DNA of 64,000 nucleotides, taken from assembly GCA_031277535.1 (NCBI GenBank), contig JAITMD010000004.1:58659-122658 (forward strand), in the 5' to 3' direction. The notes below the pieces were generated by a model. That model was given only the letters and a program-made list of their open reading frames with translations, did no database searches and was not told where the DNA came from. Made by a program: the position numbers and the translations under genes. Below are positions 43,018-51,244 of the stretch, in pieces; the stretch's first letter is position 1, and each line of letters begins with the position of its first letter. The DNA is from Flavobacteriaceae bacterium. Lineage in GTDB: Bacteria > Bacteroidota > Bacteroidia > Flavobacteriales > Flavobacteriaceae.

Positions 43018-44202
43018 ATGAAAAAGCTTTTTATAGTATCAGAACTATTTTATCCAAATAAGACTTCAACAGCATATATTATGACAGAACTTGCAAAGCA
43101 TTTTGCAAGTTCTTATCATATATCTATATTAACTACAGATATTACCTATGATAATAATGTTAGTGGTGATTTAGAAAGATTGTCATTTGAGGTTAAAAGA
43201 TGTAGAGTTAGTAAAGTAGATAAGAATAACTTCTTTAGCAGAGTTAAAGGAGCTATCGGAAGTAGTTTTTCATTAACTAAGGAGTTAATGAAACAAGTTC
43301 AAAAAGGAGATAAAGTTTTAGCTGTAACAAATCCTTTCCTTATTATTTTCTTTCTAGCTGTTTTGAGAAATTTTAAGAAATTTGATTATACTTTATTAGT
43401 ACATGATGTTTTCCCTGAGAATACGATTCCTGCTGGGTTAAAAAAGAAGAATAGTTTTAGTTATAAGATTTTAAAAAAGATATTTGATTGGTCATATCGT
43501 CGTGCAGATAGCTTAATTGTATTAGGCGAAGATATGAAGCAATTACTATTAACTAAAAATGTGACTTCTAGTAGAATTAATGTAATCACTAACTGGTATG
43601 ATGCTGATTTAAAGTATGATTCAAGTATTGAAGTAAGCAAGTATTTGGGAGTAAATGATGTTGAAAATAAGATTGTTATTGGTTTTGCTGGAAATGTTGG
43701 ACGAGTTCAAGGATTAGATAGATTTATTGATTGTTTTATAAAAGCTAATAATGATAATCTTTACTTTGTTATAATAGGAGAAGGTGCCCAATTAAGTGAA
43801 TTGAAAGAACAGAGTAAAGGGTATGAAAATGTTTTATTTTTAGGTAGTAAACCAAGGGAAGAACAATCAGTTTTTTTAAATGTTTTTGATATAGGCTTAG
43901 TTACATTAGCAAAGGGCATGTATGGTTTAGGAGTGCCATCTAAAAGTTATAATTTACTTCATTTAGGTAAACCGATTCTTTATATTGGAGATACTAATTC
44001 TGAAATAGATTTAATGATAAAACAAGGCACCTGTGGATGGAGTCTAAATTGGGATAATGAGGAAGAATTAATTACAATACTTAGATCATTAAATTCTATT
44101 GATAAAGAGGAGTATTATCATAAAAATAGTGAATTAGCTATAGAAAAATATAGTATAGATAATGTGATGAATCAGTTTGAAAGAGTAATAAATGAAAAAT
44201 AG
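43018..44202 (+). CDS. wbuB: WbuB-like glycosyltransferase (putative L-FucNAc transferase)
   Basis: A 394-residue GT4 enzyme. It begins 'KLFIVSELFYPNKTSTAYIM', a pattern of WbuB and WbjE-type transferases, with 'LVHDVFPENTIPAGL', 'GFAGNVGRVQGLDRFIDCFI' and 'GLGVPSKSYNLLHLGKPILY'. WbuB proteins always accompany fnlABC and transfer L-FucNAc. It starts 6 nt after fnlC and overlaps the next gene by 11 nt. Confidence 0.85.
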   Translation: MKKLFIVSELFYPNKTSTAYIMTELAKHFASSYHISILTTDITYDNNVSGDLERLSFEVKRCRVSKVDKNNFFSRVKGAIGSSFSLTKELMKQVQKGDKVLAVTNPFLIIFFLAVLRNFKKFDYTLLVHDVFPENTIPAGLKKKNSFSYKILKKIFDWSYRRADSLIVLGEDMKQLLLTKNVTSSRINVITNWYDADLKYDSSIEVSKYLGVNDVENKIVIGFAGNVGRVQGLDRFIDCFIKANNDNLYFVIIGEGAQLSELKEQSKGYENVLFLGSKPREEQSVFLNVFDIGLVTLAKGMYGLGVPSKSYNLLHLGKPILYIGDTNSEIDLMIKQGTCGWSLNWDNEEELITILRSLNSIDKEEYYHKNSELAIEKYSIDNVMNQFERVINEK

Positions 44203-45103
44203 AGTGTTGGTTTTTGGAACTTCTGGTTTTATAGGTCAGAATTTATTGTCCTATTTAGGTAATGAATATGCTATAGAATCGAGTTCTTTACGTGACTTAA
44301 GTAATTTGAGTAAAATCTATCAGAATGATATAGTTATTAATTTAGTAGGTAAAGCACACGATCATAAGGGCGAAGCTACAGAGCGTGATTTTGATTATGC
44401 TAACTATGAATTAGTAAAAGAGTTATATACTGTATTTATAAAATCTGATGCCAAGTTATTTATACATATTAGTTCTATTGCAGCATTAGAAGAGAATGGA
44501 AGTAATCATGCATTAACTGAGGATATGGATTGTAATCCTATATCTTGGTATGGACAATCAAAGCGTAAATCTGAAGAATATTTATTGAGTCAAGATATTC
44601 CTAAAGGAAAAAAGGTAATTATTCTTAGACCTACTATGGTTCATGGACCAGGGGATAAAGGAAATTTAACGTTGTTATATAAATTGATAAGTAAAGGATT
44701 GCCTTATCCTTTAGCTAATTTTGATAATCAACGTTCTTTTTTGTCTATTGATAATTTTAATTTTATTATAGAAGAGATTATTGATAAATCAGAGCAAATT
44801 AATTCAGGTATATATCATGTTTGTGATGATGAGACTTTAGCTACATCTTCTATTATTTCAGTTATAAGTAAAGTAACAGAAAAGAAAATATTTAATTTTT
44901 CTTTGCCAAAAAGCATTGTTAAAGGAATTGCTAAGGTGGGAGATGTTGTACCTATTCCTTTGAATAGTAAAAGATTAGTGAAGATGACTTCTAATTTAGT
45001 TGTATCAAATAACAAGATTAAAAAAGCATTAGGTATTGATAAATTGCCAGTAAGTGCAGAAGAAGGATTGGAGAGGACGATTATGTCTTTTAAAGATAAA
45101 TAA
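44192..45103 (+). CDS. NAD-dependent epimerase/dehydratase (WbpV-like 4-reductase)
   Basis: A 303-residue extended SDR. 'VLVFGTSGFIGQNLLSYLGN' is the cofactor loop; 'FIHISSIAALEENG' supplies Ser, and 'ISWYGQSKRKSEEYLLS' the Tyr-x3-Lys. A gene of this type just before a WbpL/WbcO-like transferase reduces a 4-keto sugar to UDP-D-QuiNAc or UDP-D-FucNAc in Pseudomonas and Bacteroidetes loci. Here it would supply the initiating sugar. Confidence 0.8.
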   Translation: MKNRVLVFGTSGFIGQNLLSYLGNEYAIESSSLRDLSNLSKIYQNDIVINLVGKAHDHKGEATERDFDYANYELVKELYTVFIKSDAKLFIHISSIAALEENGSNHALTEDMDCNPISWYGQSKRKSEEYLLSQDIPKGKKVIILRPTMVHGPGDKGNLTLLYKLISKGLPYPLANFDNQRSFLSIDNFNFIIEEIIDKSEQINSGIYHVCDDETLATSSIISVISKVTEKKIFNFSLPKSIVKGIAKVGDVVPIPLNSKRLVKMTSNLVVSNNKIKKALGIDKLPVSAEEGLERTIMSFKDK

Positions 45104-45239
45104 TCTTTAGTAGGGAAGGGATGTAATCGTGAAGCGTGATGAACGTGATGGGTGATGATATCTTACGAACGTAACGCATCACGAGCGAAGCGACTTACGC
45201 ATTACGACTATAACGTCGTTAAGATTAAAAAATAAAAAA
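45104..45239. repeat. Family B repeat region
   Basis: 136 nt with 'gaagcgtgatgaacgtgatg', 'gaacgtaacgcatcacgagc' and 'gcgacttacgcattacgact'. The words 'gtgatg(c)gtgatg' and 'acgcatcacg/acgcattac' also fill 19436-19510 and 20640-20697, flanking the second DUF6266 gene. It lies between two genes that should be in one operon. Confidence 0.65.
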
Positions 45240-46196
45240 ATGGAATACATTATAGTTTTAGCAATATTATTTATTGCGGAGTTAGTGTACTTTAAGATAG
45301 CAGATAAGTACAATATCATAGATAAACCCAACGAGCGTAGCTCGCATACACAAATCACTCTGAGAGGAGGAGGGGTAGTGTTCTACTTTGGAGCGTTGGC
45401 ATACTTTATTTATTCTTGTTTTGAATATCCTTATTTCATTATAGGATTAACAGCTATTACTTTAATTAGCTTTTTAGATGATATCTTTACGTTATCGAAT
45501 AAGATACGTCTGTTAGTTCATTTAGGATCTGTATTGTTGATGTTTTATCAATGGAACTTATTTGAGTTGTCTTGGTTATGGATAGTACCTGCTTTAATTG
45601 GGGTGATTGGTACTATCAATGCTTATAACTTTATGGATGGAATCAATGGGATTACAGCCTGGTATAGTATAGTAGTATTAGCTTTATTAGCCTTAGTGAA
45701 TCAAACAGTTGGATTTATAGCGATGGATTTGATTCTATTTGCCTTATTAGGTGCTGTAGTATTTACCTTTTTTAATTTTAGGAATAAGGCGAAGGCTTTT
45801 GCAGGTGATGTGGGAAGTGTGAGTATGGCGTTTATAGTTGTGTTCTTATTAGGACAATTAATTATTACGACAGGTAATTTTAGTTATATTTTATTTTTAG
45901 CAGTATATGGTATAGATGCTGTGTGGACTATCGTACATCGTGCATTGAATAAAGAGAATATCTTTCAGGCACATCGTACACATTTATATCAATATTTAAG
46001 TAATGAGGCAAAAGTGAATAAACTATATGTGTCTTTTGGCTATGGGGTATTGCAGTTCGTAATTGGTTATGGTGTGATAGATATGGCTTCTAAAGATGTT
46101 GTGACTCAAGTTATTTTTGCGATATCTTTATTGGTGTTGATGAGTGTGGTGTATTTGGTTGTGAAGAAGAAGGTAATAGAAAGATATGTTTCTTAG
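45240..46196 (+). CDS. WecA/WbcO-like undecaprenyl-phosphate sugar-1-P transferase
   Basis: A 318-residue integral membrane enzyme of the MraY/WecA (PNPT) superfamily with about ten helices. The family sites are visible: 'IIDKPNERSSHTQITLRGGG', 'ISFLDDIFTLSNKIRLLVH', 'NAYNFMDGINGITAWYSI', 'FAGDVGSVSMAF' and 'AHRTHLYQYL'. It loads the first sugar phosphate onto undecaprenyl phosphate. The subgroup with the preceding SDR uses UDP-D-FucNAc or UDP-D-QuiNAc. Confidence 0.9.
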   Translation: MEYIIVLAILFIAELVYFKIADKYNIIDKPNERSSHTQITLRGGGVVFYFGALAYFIYSCFEYPYFIIGLTAITLISFLDDIFTLSNKIRLLVHLGSVLLMFYQWNLFELSWLWIVPALIGVIGTINAYNFMDGINGITAWYSIVVLALLALVNQTVGFIAMDLILFALLGAVVFTFFNFRNKAKAFAGDVGSVSMAFIVVFLLGQLIITTGNFSYILFLAVYGIDAVWTIVHRALNKENIFQAHRTHLYQYLSNEAKVNKLYVSFGYGVLQFVIGYGVIDMASKDVVTQVIFAISLLVLMSVVYLVVKKKVIERYVS

Positions 46197-46303
46197 AGAA
46201 TAGGAAATGGGAAATAGAGAATGGGGAATTAACGATTTGTTAATATTATCTTTTGTTGTTTGGTATATTATTAGTTGATGTTTTGAAATAAAAACATCTT
46301 GGT
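46197..46303. repeat. Short low-complexity flank of the second four-helix-bundle gene
   Basis: Begins with 'gagaataggaaatgggaaat' and 'agagaatggggaattaacga', the A/G-rich kind of spacer often seen before four-helix-bundle genes in Flavobacteriia, then AT-rich sequence to the start codon at 46304. Confidence 0.5.
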
Positions 46304-46672
46304 ATGGAGTATATTAAAGCACACAAAAAGTTAGATGCTTGGATTAAATCAATGGATCTTGCAGTTGAGTTGTATGATATAACAGAATCTTTCCCTAAGA
46401 AGGAACAGTATTCTTTAGTATCTCAGTTGAGGAGAGCGAGTGTATCTATCCCTTCAAATATAGCTGAAGGTGCAGCAAGGAATTCTAACAAGGAGTATGT
46501 TCAGTTCTTATACATTGCTTTGGGAAGTTGTTCTGAGATAGATACACAAGTACATTTGTGTCAACGAATAGGATTTATATCAATGGATAAGGCTAATAGT
46601 CTTATATTAAAAATTGATGAAGTATATCGTATTCTAAATGGGTTAATTAAGTATAGAAAAAGTAAATTGTAA
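46304..46672 (+). CDS. Four-helix bundle protein, second copy (IVP / TIGR02436 family)
   Basis: A 122-residue protein of the same family as the one at 41446: 'HKKLDAWIKSMDLAVELYDI', 'FPKKEQYSLVSQLRRASVSI', 'PSNIAEGAARNSNKEYVQFL', 'ALGSCSEIDTQVHLCQRIG'. The two copies differ at many positions, so they are separate arrivals or an old duplication. It separates the WecA-like gene from the acetyltransferase gene. Confidence 0.88.
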   Translation: MEYIKAHKKLDAWIKSMDLAVELYDITESFPKKEQYSLVSQLRRASVSIPSNIAEGAARNSNKEYVQFLYIALGSCSEIDTQVHLCQRIGFISMDKANSLILKIDEVYRILNGLIKYRKSKL

Positions 46673-46729
46673 GAGGAAAGTATATTTCCATTTCCTACTA
46701 CCTTTTTTCTATTTTCAATTATAAAAAAG

Positions 46730-47209
46730 ATGGGCAATAAATATTTAATATACGGTAAAGGTGGTCATGGTAAGGTGGTAGAAGATACAATTTATCAGTT
46801 AGACAGAAATTATAGTGTGGAGTACTTTGATGATGCGTCTAATCCTTATAATGAGAATTATGAGAAGGATGCAGAGTTGATTATAGGGATAGGGAATAAC
46901 GAGGTACGTAAACGTATAGTAGGTGAGGTAAAGCATAGTTTTGCTACAATTATACATCCTACAGCTTATGTGGCTCCGTCTGCTGAGATAGGTGAAGGGA
47001 CTGTGGTATTAGCGAATGCTGTGATACAGGCAGATGCAAAAGTAGGTAAGCATTGTATTATTAATGCAAATGTGACTGTAGATCACGATGCTATAGTAGA
47101 GGATTATGTGTGTACTTACCCAGCTGCTTATGTAGCTGGATTTGCTCGGATTACAGAAGGGCAAACATTGAAACCTGGGCAGGTGGTGTGGAAGAGTGAG
47201 GTTTTTTAG
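46730..47209 (+). CDS. Short NeuD/PglD-like sugar acetyltransferase
   Basis: A 159-residue protein. The N-terminal domain ('YLIYGKGGHGKVVEDTIYQL') and the first hexapeptide coils ('IIHPTAYVAPSAEIGEGTVV', 'HCIINANVTVDHDAIVEDYV', catalytic His in VDHDA) match PglD-type enzymes. Family members usually run on for ~45 residues to an 'IPDxxxxxGNPAK' end; this one stops after 'GQTLKPGQVVWKSEVF', so two or three coils are missing. It may be a shortened active form or a decaying gene. A terminator follows. Confidence 0.72.
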   Translation: MGNKYLIYGKGGHGKVVEDTIYQLDRNYSVEYFDDASNPYNENYEKDAELIIGIGNNEVRKRIVGEVKHSFATIIHPTAYVAPSAEIGEGTVVLANAVIQADAKVGKHCIINANVTVDHDAIVEDYVCTYPAAYVAGFARITEGQTLKPGQVVWKSEVF

Positions 47210-47234
47210 GGAATAAGTAGAACTGAAGATATAG

Positions 47235-47272
47235 AAAAAGGCAAAGATGATAGTAGTTATGTTTGCCTTTTT
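47235..47272 (+). terminator. Terminator after the acetyltransferase gene
   Basis: Stem aaaaaggcaaa (47235-47245) with tttgccttttt (47262-47272), loop 16 nt, ending in a T run. It suggests that the long polysaccharide operon stops here. Confidence 0.75.
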
Positions 47273-47409
47273 TATTTGTTATTGGAAGAAGAATAGGGAA
47301 AAGGAGTAGGAAAATAGGATAGTTTATAGATATAAAAGAGTGAATCATTTTTATATCTTCTATATTTGTTTACAAATTGCGAATATTATAAATAATTAAG
47401 AGGATATAG

Positions 47410-47889
47410 ATGGTTAAGAATTGTATTTATTGTGGGCAAACTATTAATGAGGATGCTAAACAGTGCCCCAGTTGTAAAGAGTATTTTATTTTACCGAAGC
47501 ATAAAGGTGTCAAATCTGATATAAAACAAACAGATGTAAAGGAGGTTGTTGAAGTGGATGTTGTATCTACTGATTCGAAGTTTTCGTTTCGATTAATGAT
47601 GTTAGAGGTGTTAGGGTTGCTTTTATTCTTATGGAGCAAACAGCAATGGGAATGGTGGGTTCCTCTTGTTTTATTTGTGTTGATTTGGATTGTTTTACAA
47701 ATGCAATATATGCGTATGCTTTATGTTTTTGGAATTTCTATTGCTTGGACGTATGGTTGTTTCGTCTTCTTATTTGAAGATAAAAACATAAGACACAGTT
47801 GGCTCCTTATTTTGGTGTTTCTTGTTTCTGTATTGATTCATTATCCTGCTGTGAAACGAAGAAAAGTAATGAGGGAGGTAGAGAGGTAG
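47410..47889 (+). CDS. Zinc-ribbon membrane protein
   Basis: A 159-residue protein. The first 25 residues form a double-Cys zinc ribbon ('CIYCGQTINEDAKQCPSCKE'); a charged linker follows, and residues ~60-150 hold three or four hydrophobic helices ('LGLLLFLWSKQQWEWWVPLV' region). Such zinc-ribbon membrane proteins are common and poorly characterised. A TATATTTG match (47361-47368) lies 42 nt upstream without a well-placed TTG. Confidence 0.75.
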   Translation: MVKNCIYCGQTINEDAKQCPSCKEYFILPKHKGVKSDIKQTDVKEVVEVDVVSTDSKFSFRLMMLEVLGLLLFLWSKQQWEWWVPLVLFVLIWIVLQMQYMRMLYVFGISIAWTYGCFVFLFEDKNIRHSWLLILVFLVSVLIHYPAVKRRKVMREVER

Positions 47890-48060
47890 TTAGGATTAAA
47901 TGATTTACAAGAGGGATGTGATTTTGTGATTTTGTTTTTATGTAGGATGTGATTCCGTGATTCTGTTCTTTTGTAGGATGTGATTTTGTAGGGAGTTACT
48001 AAGTGACGAAACAACGACAAGACGAAATAGCAAATATATTAGAAAAGCTGTTACCTTTGG
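47890..48060. repeat. Family D repeat, left of the cytidylyltransferase-like gene
   Basis: Units 'ggatgtgattttgtgatttt', 'ggatgtgattccgtgattct' and 'gtagggagttactaagtgac' followed by 'gaaacaacgacaagacg'. It opens with 'ggattaaatgatttacaaga', a short inverted piece of family A. The same D units form a larger array at 48530-48990, so the gene between them is bracketed. Confidence 0.75.
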
Positions 48061-48120
48061 GTGATGGCTTTTTCTTTTCCCCTCATCACCCCTTTTACTT
48101 TTTTTCTTACTCCCTACTTT

Positions 48121-48480
48121 TTACCTTTTATTATAGTAAATCTCTATTCCTTTAGTAATACAATAATCTTTGGCAGTGAAGTTTTTACCTTTGTATTCTT
48201 CTCCAATGATACGCACATCTATTTGAAAAGAACGCATAATATCTTCTAAGTCTTGTTCTGTAATATAAGGAACAATTTCGTCAATATATTTGCAAGCACT
48301 CAATTGGATGTATTTTTCTACAACTGTTTTGGGTGCAATTACTTTATAATCTTTTTTAGAATTAGGATTGGTTTGTAATCCGACAATTAGAAAATCACAT
48401 TGTGTTTTTGCTTCTTCTAACATTTGTATATATCCCGCATGTAGATGATCAAATGCAATAAAAGTAATTCCTGTTTTCAT
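48121..48480 (-). CDS. Degenerate TagD-like nucleotidyltransferase
   Basis: A 119-residue protein of the cytidylyltransferase-like family (TagD/glycerol-3-phosphate cytidylyltransferase type). 'TFIAFDHLHAGYIQMLEEAK' corresponds to the usual 'FDLLHxGHxxxLxxAK', but the second His of the HxGH nucleotide-binding motif is Tyr. 'FLIVGLQTNP', 'KYIDEIVPY' and 'VRIIGEEYKGK' fit. The protein stops after 'GIEIYYNKR', before the C-terminal 'RxxxxSSTxLR' segment of full-length relatives. Loss of activity is likely. Flanked by family D repeats on both sides. Confidence 0.75.
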   Translation of the reverse strand: MKTGITFIAFDHLHAGYIQMLEEAKTQCDFLIVGLQTNPNSKKDYKVIAPKTVVEKYIQLSACKYIDEIVPYITEQDLEDIMRSFQIDVRIIGEEYKGKNFTAKDYCITKGIEIYYNKR

Positions 48481-48524
48481 TATGTTTTTGTTTGTAAAGG
48501 GGCAAAAGTACGATTAAAATTTGT

Positions 48525-48995
48525 TTTTCTGTGGGATGTGATTCTGTGATTCTGTTTTTTTGTGATTCTGTTTTTTTGTGGGATGTGATTCTGTGATTTT
48601 GTTCTTTTGTTTTTTTGTGGGATGTGAGTTTGTTATTCTGTTTTTTTGTGATTTTGTTATTCTGTTTTTTTGTGGGATGTGATTTTGTGGGGAGCTTCTA
48701 AGTGACGAAAAGACGAAACAACTTGATTGTGATTCTGTGATTTTGTTTTTTGTAGGGAGTTACTAAGCGACGAAAAGACGAAAAACCAAAATAACGAAAA
48801 GACGAAACAACTTGATTGTGGTTCTGTTCTTTTGTGGGATGTGATTTTGTGGGCAGCTACTAAGTGACGAAAAGACAAAACAACGAAAAAACAAAAAGCT
48901 AAAACAACTTGATTGTGATTTTGTGATTTTGTGGGATGTGATTTTGTAGGGAGTTGTAACAAAACAACGAAAAAAACAAAACAACGAAAAAACAT
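48525..48995. repeat. Family D repeat array, right of the cytidylyltransferase-like gene
   Basis: About 470 nt made of two unit kinds: 'gtgggatgtgattctgtgat' with T-rich linkers, and 'ctaagtgacgaaaagacgaa' with 'acaacttgattgtgattctg'. The 'g(t/c)agggag..tactaag(t/c)gacga' word occurs at about 47978, 48691, 48753 and 48850. Open frames across it on the minus strand only reflect the repeat. Confidence 0.82.
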
Positions 48996-49041
48996 TGTAA
49001 GAATGTCCCCTCATAAAAAGTGCACTTTTACAAATTACATA

Positions 49042-49072
49042 TTGTGAACCATAAAAAAGGAAAGTATCTTTG
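49042..49072 (+). promoter_or_regulatory. Bacteroidetes-type promoter of galE
   Basis: TTG at 49042-49044 and TATCTTTG at 49065-49072, a full match to the -7 consensus TAnnTTTG, with a 20-nt spacer. Transcription should begin near 49079, about 23 nt before the galE ATG. It is the clearest promoter in the window. Confidence 0.7.
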
Positions 49073-49101
49073 GATAAATTTGTAAAAAAGAGAAAAAGGA
49101 T

Positions 49102-50121
49102 ATGAAAATAGTTGTTACAGGAGGTTTGGGATTTATCGGATCGCATACAGTGGTAGAGTTACAACAACAAGGGTATGAAGTTATTATTGTGGATGATTTG
49201 TCTAATTCGTCTATTACTGTGTTGGATGGGATAGAAGGGATTACGGGGATACGACCAGCTTTTGTGCAATTGGATTTGAGGGATGGTGTTGGCGTTAAGG
49301 AATTGTTTGCAGCATCTAATGCTATTAAGGGAGTGATTCACTTTGCAGCCTCTAAGGCTGTGGGGGAGAGTGTAGAAAAGCCATTGTTGTATTATGAAAA
49401 CAATCTTGTGCCTTTGATTAATTTGTTGAAAGAACTGGAACAACAAGAAGAGGCTTGTTTTATTTTTAGTTCGTCTTGTACCGTTTATGGACAGGCAGAA
49501 CAGATGCCTATTAATGAAGAGGCACCTATACAGCTTGCTTTATCTCCTTATGGAAATACCAAACAGATTGGAGAAGAGATTTTGACAGATGTGGCTAAAG
49601 TGAGTTCAATCCGCACGATTTTATTGCGTTATTTTAATCCTGTAGGATCTCATGAGAGCGCTTTGATAGGGGAATTGCCTTTGGGAGTACCTCAGAATTT
49701 GGTTCCTTTTATTACGCAGACAGCGATCGGGTTAAGAAAGGAGCTTTCTGTATTTGGAGATGATTACGATACCCCTGATGGAACTTGTGTACGCGATTAT
49801 ATTCACGTGGTGGATTTGGCTAAAGCGCATGTGGCTGCCTTGAAACGATTGATAGATCAAAAGAATACAAGTGCTGTGGAAGTATTTAATGTAGGAACAG
49901 GAAAAGGATCTTCGGTGAAAGAGGTAATAGAGACTTTTGAAGCAGTAAATGGCTTAAAATTACCTTATAAAATAGTGGAGAGACGAGCAGGAGATATTAC
50001 AGAAGCATATGCTTGTACAAAAAAGGCAAATGAAGTTTTGGGATGGGAAGCTAAGTACACGTTAAAGGATGCTTTGCGTAGCGCTTGGAAGTGGGAGCAA
50101 AAAGTGAGAAAACAGAGTTAA
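49102..50121 (+). CDS. galE: UDP-glucose 4-epimerase GalE
   Basis: A 339-residue extended SDR with all GalE marks: 'VVTGGLGFIGSHTVVELQQQ', 'GVIHFAASKAVGESVEKPLL', 'FSSSCTVYGQ' (Ser), 'SPYGNTKQIGEEIL' (Tyr-x3-Lys) and 'GVPQNLVPFITQTAIG', 'GTCVRDYIHVVDLAKAH'. It interconverts UDP-glucose and UDP-galactose (and possibly the N-acetyl forms), feeding the surface polysaccharide. It has its own promoter. Confidence 0.95.
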   Translation: MKIVVTGGLGFIGSHTVVELQQQGYEVIIVDDLSNSSITVLDGIEGITGIRPAFVQLDLRDGVGVKELFAASNAIKGVIHFAASKAVGESVEKPLLYYENNLVPLINLLKELEQQEEACFIFSSSCTVYGQAEQMPINEEAPIQLALSPYGNTKQIGEEILTDVAKVSSIRTILLRYFNPVGSHESALIGELPLGVPQNLVPFITQTAIGLRKELSVFGDDYDTPDGTCVRDYIHVVDLAKAHVAALKRLIDQKNTSAVEVFNVGTGKGSSVKEVIETFEAVNGLKLPYKIVERRAGDITEAYACTKKANEVLGWEAKYTLKDALRSAWKWEQKVRKQS

Positions 50122-50205
50122 GAATAAAGCAGGTATAGCAGAATATTGTGTTAAAATGTGTATTTTTGTGCCTCTATTGTTTGAAAAAGAGAAGGAAGAT
50201 TCCCT

Positions 50206-50973
50206 ATGAATAAAATAAAAAGAATTAGCTTGGGTGTAGGTTTGTTTTTGGTTATGTCGTTAACCTCTTGTGAATCGACCAAAAATATTGTGTATTTCCA
50301 ACAAGATCAAACGGCGTTGGATACTTCGTATGTGATTAATGCGCCTAAGTTGAAGGCTGGTGATGTATTGACGATATCTGTTACAGGAGAAGATGTGAAA
50401 ACAGTGGCTCCTTTTAATCAGATGAGTCCTTACCAAACTGGAACAGCTGGAACAGAGAAGTATTTGCCTACCTATACGGTGGATAAAAATGGTGAGATTT
50501 GGTTTCCGAAATTGGGTAAAATCAAAGTAGGAGGGTTGACACGTTTGCAAGCAACGCGTAAGATGGAAGATTTGTTGGCGGTGTATGTGAATACCCCTGG
50601 GGTACAAATGCATTTGAAGAATTTTAAGATAACGGTGTTGGGAGAAGTCGCTTCACCAAGTCAGTACGCTATTGATGGAGATCGCATTACGGTGTTGGAA
50701 GCTTTGGCTATGGCGGGAGATTTGACGATTAATGGGGTGAGAAATAACGTATTGGTGATTCGTGAAGTGGATGGAGTGAAAACGGAATATCGCCTGGATT
50801 TGACCAAGCGAGAGAGTTTGAATTCTCCAGCATACTATTTGTCGCAAAACGATGTGGTGTATGTAGAGCCGAATAGCGCAAAGGTGCAGTCGTCTAAGTA
50901 TTCGGCAAACTACCCTTTGTTTATCTCGATTGCCGGGATTGTGATTACGATTATTTCCGTGCTGGTGCGTTAG
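50206..50973 (+). CDS. wza: Wza-like polysaccharide export lipoprotein
   Basis: A 255-residue outer-membrane lipoprotein. The signal 'LFLVMSLTSCEST' gives the lipidated Cys; residues ~45-120 are the Poly_export domain ('LKAGDVLTISVTGEDV', 'YTVDKNGEIWFPKLGKIKVG'), followed by a SLBB domain ('ITVLGEVASPSQYAIDGDRI') and a C-terminal membrane helix ('YPLFISIAGIVITIISVLVR'). It forms the outer-membrane exit for capsule or exopolysaccharide. A wzc kinase/co-polymerase normally follows, but none is present. A TATTTTTG match at 50161-50168 may be its -7 element, but lacks a well-spaced TTG. Confidence 0.88.
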   Translation: MNKIKRISLGVGLFLVMSLTSCESTKNIVYFQQDQTALDTSYVINAPKLKAGDVLTISVTGEDVKTVAPFNQMSPYQTGTAGTEKYLPTYTVDKNGEIWFPKLGKIKVGGLTRLQATRKMEDLLAVYVNTPGVQMHLKNFKITVLGEVASPSQYAIDGDRITVLEALAMAGDLTINGVRNNVLVIREVDGVKTEYRLDLTKRESLNSPAYYLSQNDVVYVEPNSAKVQSSKYSANYPLFISIAGIVITIISVLVR

Positions 50974-51040
50974 GTGTACTTGTAATTGATACGATAAAGA
51001 AATAGCTTTTCTACACTTGGTGTGGAAACAAAAAGATAGA

Positions 51041-51070
51041 AGCCTATTCCGAATGGAGTAGGCTTTTTTT
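51041..51070 (+). terminator. Terminator after the export gene
   Basis: Stem agcctattcc (51041-51050) with ggagtaggct (51055-51064), one mismatch, GAAT loop and seven T. It closes transcription after wza and isolates it from the adhesin gene. Confidence 0.88.
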
Positions 51071-51244
51071 ATGAAGTTGTGTGAAGAACTGGAGGATGAA
51101 ATAGAGAATTTGTGCTATAGGATTTAGATAAGAAAGTGAAAATGTTCAATATTCTAATATTTTAACTCAAATACGTATACCTTTAACATATTTTATGGTT
51201 GTTTTGTATAAAGTGATTACATTTATCCTATAAAACAACACGGT

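Noticed and set aside
48525..48995. Family D considered as a CRISPR or retron-type non-coding RNA
   Set aside because: No regular spacer length and no reverse transcriptase or cas gene nearby.
48657..49146. Two minus-strand frames across family D repeats
   Set aside because: Residues repeat with the DNA words, and the frames overlap the start of galE.
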